From assembly GCA_910591455.2 (NCBI GenBank), contig OU342821.1, forward strand, positions 13,703,787 through 13,767,786: 64,000 bases of DNA, in the 5' to 3' direction. Source of the stretch: Pholis gunnellus (Eukaryota > Chordata > Actinopteri > Perciformes > Pholidae). A model generated the notes under the pieces. It was not told the origin of the DNA. It made no database searches and saw only the letters and a list, made by a program, of their open reading frames with translations. A program made the position numbers and the translations under genes. This document shows positions 50,841 through 61,872 of the stretch, piece by piece. Position 1 is the stretch's first letter. The number at the start of each line of letters is the position of its first letter.

Positions 50841-51467
50841 GTTTTTGGTTGGTAGGCAACTATGGCTGGTGAGCTCTCACGCACAGTGAACCCAGGTCAC
50901 ACAAGAATCCCACAGCTGCAAAACAATATACGCCTAAATCTGAGATGTGGGAGCTAAACACGACTCAACATCAGCTGAATTGCATGTTTATTCAACAAAA
51001 TGTGTTTAAAATGGGACAAGCTTTAGGTTGCAAGCACCAAATCCATTCTGCAATGTCTGACTCACACTTGCTTTTAGGACACCTAGTTTAAATAATTAAT
51101 ATAGACCGAGAGTGTTGCAAAGCAACGAGTCACCGATAATCGGAACACTCTTGCTGATTGGGCCAATTATCTACTTGGGTTGATTTAGTCAGTATACTGT
51201 ATGATCTTGGATCAAAAACTGTAGTGTTTGTGAGGGTAATCTCTACAGCATCTGTTTTTCATACAGGTCTGGGAAACTTGCCCTTTCTCAAACTGATCCC
51301 GATCCACTAGACCCAAAATCCCTAAAGTGTCTTCGGAGGGCACTCTGCATCAATAAAGGATCAATAAACAGCCAAACTGTGGGATGCACTCTCCACACTC
51401 ACACAGGAAGCAACAGTCACGCTGAATATTGAAAGATGTTTTCTTTTCATTGTTCAACTGCTGAGTT

Positions 51468-51471
<4 letters not shown>

Positions 51472-51499
<28 letters not shown>
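51472..51499. repeat. (TA)14 microsatellite
   Basis: Uninterrupted TA tract in the 11.4-kb intron. Confidence 0.95.
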
Positions 51500-51503
<4 letters not shown>

Positions 51504-54500
51504 CTGTAAACGTACTGTTCAGTTGTAAATGTATAGCATCCCGAACATAATTGGCATGTGCTATAAAGTAGATGGTGCATATATGTGATTAAAAGACAAT
51601 TACATTTTCAGAATTTAATCCCACCGTTAAAAGGCAGTATTTAGGGAGGTGTAGCTGCAGGTTTATATGCCTAAAGTAGCAAGACGGATCTTAAATGTGT
51701 ATGTTTGCCCCATTATCCGGCACCCATGCTTCTGTTTAGGGGTAGTGGAAAATTACAAGTCAGCACCGGTGTGGGTTTTATTGTCCACTTTCCTCTCGCA
51801 CTAGCTGATTTGGTGCTCCCTACACACAAATCAGGTTTCCAATTGAGACTGATATTAATGTTAAAAAACGATTTATATTGTTTTGTATGTCTTTGTAGAT
51901 CACAAACCTCCTTCGCTATGGTTTAGTAACTGCCTCTGGGTTGCCCTCTTGCTTAATGCCGTCACAAAGGAATATTGCACTGTTACACTGAACATTGTTA
52001 TTGTGCCACAATCTTAAAAAAAATCAATTCTCTGTCTCGGTCTCCCATGTCTTGTTCTTCTTCTCTTTATTTGGCAACTCAATTCTTTCTGAATTAGACA
52101 GGCAACACATGGCATTCTGTGCATCAGTTCCTTCTGGCAGGCACTCAAAGCATTGACAAATGACTCCTTAATTCAGAGGAAAACACATGGTGGGGAAGGT
52201 GAGGCAGACAAAAATAATGGTTTGTCTCAGCTGTGAGGTGCATGCTAACAGGCTCTTCTTCTGGATAGAGGGAATAGTGAGTCGAAGATGAACAAAACAA
52301 TCAATCCCGAGATCCCTGTTGGAACGCTGTCCAGAAGGGGGACTGCTGAAGAAAATTTAAAAAAATGGGGATATTGGAAAGTTTCTTAGATAATGTTGCA
52401 CAACATATTAAATCTTGGCGCACAGTCCTGAAAGTATTCAGCGAAGTTTGCGTCTCATTGTATAATTAACCAGAGCCTCAACCCCAAAGGTCCATAATAG
52501 AGCAAAGAACTCTACTCCCATAAGACGGAAATTAGTTGTATCCAAAATCAACAACAGAATTACATCTAATAATGTTTCTTTCCAATCAAGATCATCTCTT
52601 TTGCTTGACCCAGAAGCCCATTGGTTGCATCTAAACACTGACTAATGCACTTGTTATTAATCTCCCTCCCTGCCTCTTGCTTCTCCAGATGATGAATGGC
52701 CGGGCGACGCTGCCCAAAGTTAGAGCGCTGCTCCAGCATGATTACAGAGCCCGTTATTGGTCTGCCCCTGCACTTGATTAATGCTCTTGTTCCAGCTCCC
52801 TACAAATATGCTGACTCTCATCAAGCACTTTCGTCATTGAATAGAGTGCATTTTTCTTTAAGCTTACTGTAATCGCTGAGGAAAAAAATCCAGTTGGTGA
52901 AAGAAGCAGGTAAACCTAAGTGCTAAAATAAAAACTGATAGAGCACTACTTTGAGTTGTAAAACATGTTTTGATGGAGATTTGGAGTAAGAGGAAGGGGA
53001 TTTATGTACTTAATGTTTTCCTGCTGTCAACGTCCTGCAGTTGGATTGTATTATTGACAGTGGCACATTCTGACGGTTCACTTGATCACAGTGAGTGAGG
53101 TCATTAATCACCGGTGCCGGGTGTCAGCTGCTACTGAGGGTTATTAACAGTTCCTTATCGACACCAATACTAGTCTTGGAGCACAGTTTAGCGTGGCTGA
53201 ACTCTTTATACTGTGACACATTGGCTTTGGTTTAGCAATAAGCAGCGTGAATGCAAAGCTAATTTTAGAGAAGATTCCAATTCAATACTTGCTAATGGAG
53301 CACTGAGTCAGAGAACAAACTTTTCAAATTGATATCAATCAATCAATATCAATTTGATAAAATAGATGTTTGAGATTTTTCTATTTATATGGTACACGTG
53401 TAAAGTGAGCTTAAATGGTATGCATTATAGTAATGGCTGGGAGGTACAGCATGTACAATGTCTCCTTGTTTCTCAGCAATCGAGGATAAGACAAGGCCTG
53501 AGCCTGAATTCCGACACCGACGCAGTTATTGATCAGTTAACCAGACCAAACACTGAACGCAGCAAAACACTACAGCATATTTTTTTTTCTTTGCATTCTG
53601 TTCAGGGCTCTGCTGTTAAAGGAAAACCTTATAAAGTGTGTAAATGTTTACGTCGAACAAAAAACACTGACAAAGCAAGTATTTACTGGAGGCTAATTCA
53701 CAAACATCAGGCCATTTGTGTGAGTGTTTGGCTTTATGACTTTGCACTCACCACTCAAATGTATGTCAATTTACCGACAAATGAATGAAGCGGGATTTCA
53801 AATGTGGTATGTACAGAATATATGTAGTGAATCTCTCAATTCTTAAATAACTCTGTTCATACAAACAATAATGAACCGTAGTGCTGAACTCTGCTGCAGC
53901 AGAAGCTATGCTTTTATTATTACGACCAGTTGTATTCCTTTTACGTTTCATCTATTTAAATATGACTTCCAGCACAGTTTGGTCATTCACTGGAATGAAT
54001 CTTCTTCGACAGTGTCTAGCTTTAAATGTCAGGGAAGTCATAAAAGTGTAAATATAATGAGAATAAGGGTTAGGGTTTAAAATCAGTTGTGCTCATGTGG
54101 CAGCATTTTAACTACTCATTAATTGGTAAATAGTTGAACAAGCTAATTTTGGTAACCCTGAAGTCAAGTAGGTTAGTACTGTGTGTCAAGAGGATATTAC
54201 CAACATTACCAAGGGAGGAACTTTGTTCTGTTTCACCCTGGTCTTACCCTCTAATATGTTCTGCACACTCACCCCTGTGGAGCAGGGCACTGGAATTTGC
54301 ATGCACCGGTTAAGCCAATAAGGATGGACACACCTCACAGCACCCAGCATTCTTCATAGTATCCAAAACAATAATTAATTTTCTTTCAGGGGATGAAAGA
54401 GTAACCAGAAAAAAAGCATGCATACCTGTGGTCAAGGTTGACCTTGACTCTGTTGGCAACACTGATTCATTTGCATGACCATCAGAAACAAACATTCTTA

Positions 54501-57347
54501 ACATGAATGCTTTGATTCAGTGGCTGCAGAGAAATGTCAAAAAAGGAAGAAAAGGTAACATCATTCCGGTATAAAATAGTTTTTATTGATAACAGCAAAA
54601 AGCGAGGTCTGTGGATCTAGAGACTAACAAAAAGTAATGTTTCAAGACTGTGAGCACCACAAATAAATACAATTTTATTTAACTCCACTGGGCAAATAAA
54701 ACTGAACTCACCAGCACGACTGCATAAAACTACCGGAAACTGGGGAATTTTATTTGAGTGACTGATTTTGGGAAAATGTTTATGGCTGGTTAAGATATTG
54801 AGGTCTTTTCGTAATCAAAAAAAATAAGGTCAGGTTAATTATATCAACAAAATATATTTCCACGGATTCTATCAGCAAGTCAAGCAGAGCTACAGCACCT
54901 TTCACCACTTCCCAAATCAACATGTGCATCATGACTGGTTGATTTCATCAATGCCTGCAAAAACACTTTGTGAAACTGTACAAGCCAGAAACTCCATGAA
55001 GTCTCACAGGACTTTGTTCCACAGAAATGCTTTAAATAATGTGTCGCCTGCATTATTCACGACAATCCGACGGATCCTCCTTGTGTTACAGGAACTTATA
55101 ATTAACTAAATACAGATCATTAACTCATTATTTCAATTAAAATGGGCTTTTAATCAGCTATACAATGTGTATTACTTCCTTCAAAGTTTGTGTTTATTTC
55201 CTGGTGTGATGTCATTCAAGATTAATCTCTACGCAGTTCAATTTTATTATGTTTGTATGTGTGTCAGGTTGCTATCTTATTTGAAGTCGCCAATACTAAA
55301 TAAGACATTCTAAATGCCTAATCTCTAGATGAATCTCATGCAGGCGACTGCTGATGGGATTCAGGAGGAACAGCAGACATGCTCACCACTGTAATGAAGG
55401 CACGTTCTTCCACTGATGAATAGCCTAACTAGCTAAACAAAAACTAAGTTCTCGCCCACCGCTGAAGTGCTCAATTTACACCTGCGGTTGCGATGTAACC
55501 CAGTGAGGTCTATTCATAACGGTGGCCCTTGAGTGATAGTCAAGAAAAAGAAAATGCACAAAAGGAATAATTGCTTTAAAATAATTGTTTTTCCTCCCGT
55601 AGCTAAATAGAGAGCCTTTTTGTCAGAAATATGTCAGAATCTGATCAGATCAACATGTAGCAGGTGTGAGGCTTTAAACTGTTGTTGCTCAAAAACATGT
55701 CCTCATTTTTCTAGCTCACAATAACTGATCACAACTCTTTTTCAAAGTAAGTGACATACCTTGACTAATTATTCTAGAGCCGCGCTGCAATCCCATTTAC
55801 GGAAGTATTAGCAGATGTGAACAATTGCCCTGGGAGTTCTATGCTCCTAAGGCAATTTAATTAAGCCTGTGCAGAGTTTGAATAGTGAAATTGCAACAAC
55901 AACAACTCATGTGGTACACATTAGACAGAAAAATTCAGTACTCAAACGATAACTGAAGCTTTCTGAATTATAGATTAGTAAACCGAATTTTCTGTGTCAA
56001 AAACTCCCAGACCTGAATGGAGGGGGATGTACGTGTGTAGTATTCCATCTGTTATGGTTGTATACTGCTGGGTCAGACAGGACACTGACACTGCATGCAA
56101 GAGGTACTTTCCAAGGTTCCTTGTCGGGGCATAAAAACAACCTCAACTATGATTTGTGTGATTTCAATCAGTATGGGTTCCTGCCAAAGTACCCTCAATC
56201 TGGGTTTGTTCCACATATGTACTTTGTGACCATTGTAAAATAATGCAATATTTTAAGGGTTACAAAACCCTTATGTCATCTCACAATCCGTTCCTTCCAT
56301 CTTCTCACAATTGAGGAAACTGGTAGCAGGTACATTTAGCGCGTTCGCTTGTCGCAATTTGGTTTTGAAGGTAAATATCACTTCCCAGGCTGGTTCCATA
56401 GATGGGTGATTGTTTTAATCTGCAGCTGATGCTCTGACGTGTGTTGTGATGTTCAGCTTCACTGATGCATGCCAGCTCCTACTGGCTGGTTGGATGAAAA
56501 AATCATAACTCTTACGTTGCCAATATTTCGTTTTTGCACTGTGAGAGTGCCAAATCCATAACCTTGTTGACACTCCTTTCCTGTTTGGATTCATTTTGTT
56601 GGATCTCTATGTGCATAGCCCAACGTTAGGTTATTTTGTAACAGGGCTTTGCCTGTCACTTTAGTCCTCTGAAACCAAGAACCTCTAAGGTGTAATTACC
56701 TGATTTACTGCTTGATTGGTATTCTGACTAGTATTGCAGAGGTCTTACAGTGTTTTAGTTATTTTTTTAAAGAAGATAAAGAAAATTACTTTTTGATAAG
56801 TAAAAAGCTTTTTTTTGTTCTCCATGTATACGCTCATCTTTAATTCTAACCAGCATTTTCAATGATGAATAGACCACATTAACGTTGCTTACAGCAAGAA
56901 GCATACTGCTTTATAGTGGCTACAGCCATTTATACGGGCAATGAAGTAGCACTGTGATATTCATATTGTTATATAGCCATATGTGAATGCCATATATAGT
57001 GAGCTTCTGTCCTGAAGTCAGAACGGCCGTCTCAACGGTAAGGCTAGTTTTATGGAAACAGCTCACAATTGAAGTGCAGACATATATTATTTGTACTTAC
57101 ACACTCCACAACACAAAAGGAGCTTTATTTTTAGTTTTGCTGTGCCGCTCAAGCTGTAGAGCCAGGGTTTCATAAACAATGACATTTTTTATATTGTATT
57201 TGTTGAGCCCTTTCACAAATGAAAAGGAAAAAACAAAATGTAAGTATCCTGCGACTTTAGGTTTATCTGGACCACGCAGCAAAGAAACTGTCCCACACAG
57301 TTTCTCTTTTATCACACGTGTGGAGCCCTGAGCTGAATCAGACTGAC

Positions 57348-57485
57348 CTGACCTCTCCTGGATCTTCAGTAACCATCACGTCCGTCTTACAGCTGGCGAT
57401 GGGGTTGATAGACAGCTCCACTGGTGGCACCACAAAGCTCTTGCTGACTGGCAGCCACAGCCCTTGGCCCAGACTGTAGAATGAT
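57348..57485 (-). CDS. ASTN2: ASTN2 exon, segment before the EGF/MACPF region
   Basis: A 138-bp exon with acceptor AACACAG and donor GTCAGT. An alternative donor six bases upstream would lose Val and part of Arg; the chosen one gives VR|EEA, matching other astrotactins. The peptide runs SFYSLGQGLWLPVSKSF, then VVPPVELSINPIASCKTD, then VMVTEDPGEV plus a split Arg. This conserved stretch links the preceding EGF-like unit to the later cysteine-rich modules. Confidence 0.95.
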
Positions 57486-59749
57486 CTGTGTTGGCACAAC
57501 CACAAGACCTAAATGTCAATCAAACTACAGTCATACTGTAACATTTGGTTATTGCACACACATTTGTACAGTATGTACATACATAAGCATGCAAATGTAT
57601 TTCTGTAGGAATGAAGGGTGGTGAGGGTACGCTAGATAGACGGAGATTTTGCAATTACTGGCAAAGTGTATCATTTCATATAGCGATACATATAATGGGC
57701 AATATGGTCATCCTTGTATTAATTCCTTGCATTAAGGATAATGCAAATGTTCTGTAAGCAACGGTTTTATATTGATGTGAGAACAGTCTAGAACACAATT
57801 AGATGTCATTGCACATGCTTAAAGTTTTTTTTTAATGAGTCCTCTTTAGAACACGATGTAATAAAAATAGAACCGCATTCTACAGGAAAATAAAGTCACA
57901 GCCATTAACTCTCAAGGGAACTTGTTTTGCATACTAGTGTATAATGACAAGCTTATATTGTCAGTCCTGTGTGGCAACTACTTCAATTGGTATTTGCATG
58001 TGGTGCATCAACACAGTTGGAGACGGATTTGCCATCTCTTTAAATGTAACGTGCTCCGCAGCACAATGCTTTTTTTGTGCCGTGTGTGCCGATGACCATT
58101 GTTCAAGATGGTGTAAAAATGATTTAGCTTCGCCAGAGACGTGAAGATTAATATCATCGGCAGGACACCCTGGGGGGCCAAGACTTATCGCTAGGGAATA
58201 GCTACACATGGTGAGGCCTAACAAATGGCACAGAACACGGCTGTGCTTTGCATCATGTGCATTAATAAATGTATCTGAGCAGGTGGGCGACACTACAACA
58301 AATTCCCACTAAGAAACCAAACTCGAGTGGCTTCACTTGTCAAAAAGCTTGGAATGAAATAATCAACCCTGTCATTTGACTCCCACATAAAAAGTATCAC
58401 AAACAGCATTTTTTTTTTCACCCTTTCTACATCGTGTAAGTTTATCCACTGTTAAATATTTATTTCATCCATCCTGTCAAACATGACTTTGTATGTACAA
58501 GACCTAATTACTGGAACATTTTTTTTTTTTTTCTCGACTGCCAATCATCGGCATTAAAAACCTTTAACTTGTACACAATTCAGCTGCCAGCACATTTTTT
58601 TATAACAAGATAATCTGAATGCATTACACTTATTCTGACCTCTCCTCACTATCTGACAATGAAAAGACAAATTTGGCTTCAAACTGTGAATTAACATTTA
58701 ACTAAATACATTGAATCTATTACATTTTCACCCATTTCAGATCACAAAATGCTTACTTCCTCACTGCTCCTGGCGTACAAAAAAGTGAGAGGCATCATTG
58801 GTTTCCCACATGGATCCCCATCTGTGAAACCAATCCCTGTTAGGACTGACTAACACTATCAAGCTATAGAGCAATGCGGTATTTTATCCTATCCACCTCT
58901 ACACAGCACTGATATAGAACCCCTCCAACAGTAACCCAGTGAGGGTTTACATTTGGTTGCTGCATCTTTCCTCACTTTGTCTGCTATCTGTAAGAGAGTG
59001 TACATGGCTGAAAGTATACGAGTATATACTGTGTGTGTGTGCAGTTGTCCTTTCATCTTTCTCCTCTCAGAAACTCTGGACCGGCACAGCGCTTCGACCA
59101 AGCGGTAGATTTCTTTGCTGCCTTTGTGAGAGTGTGTGTGTGTGTATGCCGTCGGAGTCCCATCTCCAACATACTGTCGCTTTTTTAACCGGCACTGGAC
59201 TGCTGAAAGTTGAAATGTGCTTTTATGTAGAACAAAGATTCGGCATTACCTGGTTTCTAAAAAAGTGGACATATGCCAAGAAGCTAACCCTGCAAGATCG
59301 ATGCGAAATAAAGAACTTTTCCTGCCAACGTACTGGAGGGGTAATGAACATGACATCAAGGTAGGGGGGGTGCTAAAACCTGCCAGAGTGTGCATTCACA
59401 TTTATAACATTCAAACACTAATTGCAGAATTCAAATAATTTGCACAAAAATGTCAAGATTTGGACCTGAATCCAACACTTCTAAATACCCATATACTTTG
59501 GTTTTCAGCCAAAACGAGTGGTTTTGGGGTTTAGTTCGTCTTGAATAAAACTTTATGGAAATTCACCATCAACCTTTGAAAGCTGTAATAGACAAAAAGG
59601 CAATATGTCTGTGGGCAACAGCACAAGATTTTGGTATGGGTATAGTTCTGGTTTTCAGTTTACAATCCCACCATTTATTATCTGTATTTTATTGTTTAGC
59701 TTTTTATTCCTTTAAAATTAGCTTCTAAACGTATTACTTGTTAAAGAAA

Positions 59750-59920
59750 CCGGTTGCACACATTGTCTCTCAACCAGACAGCTACCTCCGGTTGCAAAAA
59801 TCAAGATGGCGATGGCCAAAATCCCAAACTCAAGGCTTCAAGTTGTTGTCCATAAACCAATAGTTGACATCACGACGACTACATCTACTTCTTATATACC
59901 GTCTATGCTCTCAACTCCTG
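59750..59920 (+). repeat. Dispersed teleost repeat fragment
   Basis: It includes 'AAGATGGCGATGGCCAAAAT', 'CATAAACCAATAGTTGACAT' and 'CTTCTTATATACCGTCTATG'. I recall the series AAGATGGCGACGGCC..AAACCAATGGGTGACGTCA..TATATACAGTCTATG from a repeat common in fish. Edges are approximate; it is non-coding. Confidence 0.6.
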
Positions 59921-60657
59921 CTCCAGTCTTGCATCTCAAGTTGCAAATCGGACTGTGAGCAGGGCAATGGAGAGGAAGTCTTGGCCCGAAATCAGCTGAC
60001 TACACCGGGACCTAAAAAATATAACTCCTTCCCCCAGACCGATGGGGTCCAAGATTGCTTACCAACCAACTAAATAATTACATAGTTAATGGCCTGGTGA
60101 AAACTGTGCTACTTGCATTACAAATCCAGTCAGTGTGCAAAATACCCGGTGGCAATGAGGGGATCCCGTCTACTAACGTCTTTTGTCTTTTTCTAAGTAA
60201 CTTTTAATGAAGTCTCTATCGAGACTCCATAAAGTGCCTGATTACCTACTCGTACAACAAATCTATAACATGGTGCATAATGCCAGTACAGTCAATGTTT
60301 CAACTATGTCAGTAACACGTGTTGGAAGGGCTACACCTTTTACTCATCATCAGCACTATCACGAATGGTGTATGAATAACTGAACTAGTCTTAGTGAACT
60401 AGGTCAGGTTGATCTGGACTATTTAAAGAGGGAAACATAAAATAGAAACACCAGAGTTATAATGAATGGGTCCTTTGAGCCTCGCACTTCTTCAAACATG
60501 TCATACACAATGACCCCATCAAGAATGACAAGTGTAACAGAAATGGCAGTAAAAGCATTTGAAAGGAGACCATGCAGGACTGCACCTTGGGCTATTCCCC
60601 CACACAAGAGCCCATGGGTAAGACCAACTGCCTCTATGTGCATCTGCTCATCTGTAT

Positions 60658-60660
<3 letters not shown>

Positions 60661-60710
<50 letters not shown>
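60661..60710. repeat. (CA)25 microsatellite
   Basis: The longest dinucleotide tract in the window. On the ASTN2 sense strand it reads (TG)25 and begins 98 nt after the donor of the exon 60809-60883. Confidence 0.97.
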
Positions 60711-60716
<6 letters not shown>

Positions 60717-60808
60717 TGACAAGAAGACCGCCATCATCCCATTGAGTGTCCACTGATGGCCAACAGAAGTCATGCACTCAGGAGATGCACCAGAAGTGAA
60801 GGACTCAC

Positions 60809-60883
60809 CTGAAGATCCTCTCGGGGGCCTGCTCCCCTGTAACTAGGTCATAGCCTTTCTCCAGGTTAGCGTATGGCCAAGGA
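60809..60883 (-). CDS. ASTN2: ASTN2 small exon
   Basis: A 75-bp exon with acceptor CCTCAAG and donor GTGAGT. One base completes a split Gly codon, then 24 codons, then two bases of an Arg codon. The peptide PWPYANLEKGYDLVTG then EQAPERIF joins the EGF-like exon at 61788 to the exon at 57348 without loss of frame and is typical of astrotactins. It is too short to find by open frame length alone; support is splice sites, phase and peptide similarity. Confidence 0.93.
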
Positions 60884-61787
60884 CTTGAGGACAGAAAGGA
60901 GGGAACACCAAACGAAAAAGAGAAATATATGAATATTTCAAAGTCATGTTGTATAATTATTAATAATACATTTAAATGTGTTTATGCACTCTGAGTAAAT
61001 AAATAAATTACTCCACACTGTGTATATGACACAATATATCTCAGAAAATGAAATGCAAGGTCAAAACTAACGTTGCTTGATCATATTTGCGTTTTCATAT
61101 ACCCTCCGTCAGCTGTTACTCCGGCAAAACTGTGAATGGAAAATGTGATATGCTACTGGACTGAATCCAGACGATGACTGATGGAGTTGAATAACAATGT
61201 GGGACCTTTTAAATGAATCAATAATTGGGCAAGCCAGTTAATTGTCAAAACAAGGTCAGAGTGAGAGAGGAAGCTCATTTGGCTTATTTTCCTTCCCTAA
61301 CATGTCGATTTATACCATTTGTCTTTCTTTCTTTTGTGTTGTTCTCCATTTATATATTTATTTCTTGCTTCCCCTGCTGTTTTCTTTCATTACAAATTAC
61401 AACATCCCTCCTAGCTCCTCCTCCTCCTATCTGTATTTCTGATTATCTCTTCAAAAGACCTTAAAGGTACATTTACATATGTTAGCTCATTAACTGCACA
61501 TTTCTTATATTTGACATTACTGGTGACCATTTTTGATAGCTAGAGCATTAGATTGATTTCCTACCTTGGTTTCCATTCATTTTAATACTCTGGAGATCAA
61601 CTTAAAAGAGATTTGAAACTTTCTCCAGATAGCTAATCCATCACAGTTAACAATTCACCTTTATTTCATGTAAAGTTAATGTTGTGCGCTAATGCAGCTG
61701 GGAGTAGGGTACCGCGAACCCAGCCGTAAGGTAATTAAAGTACAAGTAAATTCTTAGATATCAGTGGGTAGAGCAGACAGGACTTAC
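60884..61787 (-). other. ASTN2 intron, 0.9 kb
   Basis: Intron between two in-phase exons. It contains T-rich sequence around 61310-61400 and nothing else recognised. Confidence 0.9.
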
Positions 61788-61872
61788 CCTTCATTCCGAC
61801 CCCAGTCGCTGCGAACACAGAGGTGTTTATGGACAGGATCGGGGGAATAACCCTCATGACAGCTGCATTCTC
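61788..61872 (-). CDS. ASTN2: ASTN2 exon, end of an EGF-like module
   Basis: An 85-bp exon with acceptor TATTGCAG and donor GTAAGT. Two bases, 27 codons, then two bases of a Gly codon. The peptide ECSCHEGYSPDPVHKH then LCVRSDWGRNE contains three cysteines of an EGF-like domain whose earlier part must lie in an exon further right. An alternative frame is open across the exon but has no similarity. This is the most 5' ASTN2 exon identified in the window. Confidence 0.94.

Larger units (their letters stand above)
45965..57347 (-). other. ASTN2 intron, 11.4 kb
   Basis: No exon is recognised. It holds an ancient dispersed repeat at 46943-47517, a LINE endonuclease relic at 50468-50840, a (TA)14 tract at 51472-51499 and a GT tract near 47602-47625. 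Enhancer-like stretches near 52640-52870 and 55770-55890 are listed as findings. Confidence 0.88.
57486..60808 (-). other. ASTN2 intron, 3.3 kb
   Basis: No exon is seen. It contains a (CA)25 tract at 60661-60710, a dispersed-repeat fragment at about 59750-59920, and an enhancer-like stretch near 57990-58280. Confidence 0.9.

Noticed and set aside
51108..51150. Short inverted repeat GAGTGTT..AACACTC
   Set aside because: Only seven paired bases with a long loop; expected by chance in a window of this size.
53366..53788. 140-codon open frame on the + strand
   Set aside because: No family resemblance; it includes a poly-T derived stretch and lies in an ASTN2 intron.
58939..59364. 141-codon open frame on the + strand, Cys-rich
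   Set aside because: Cysteines come from GTGTGT-type simple sequence; no conserved spacing of a known domain.
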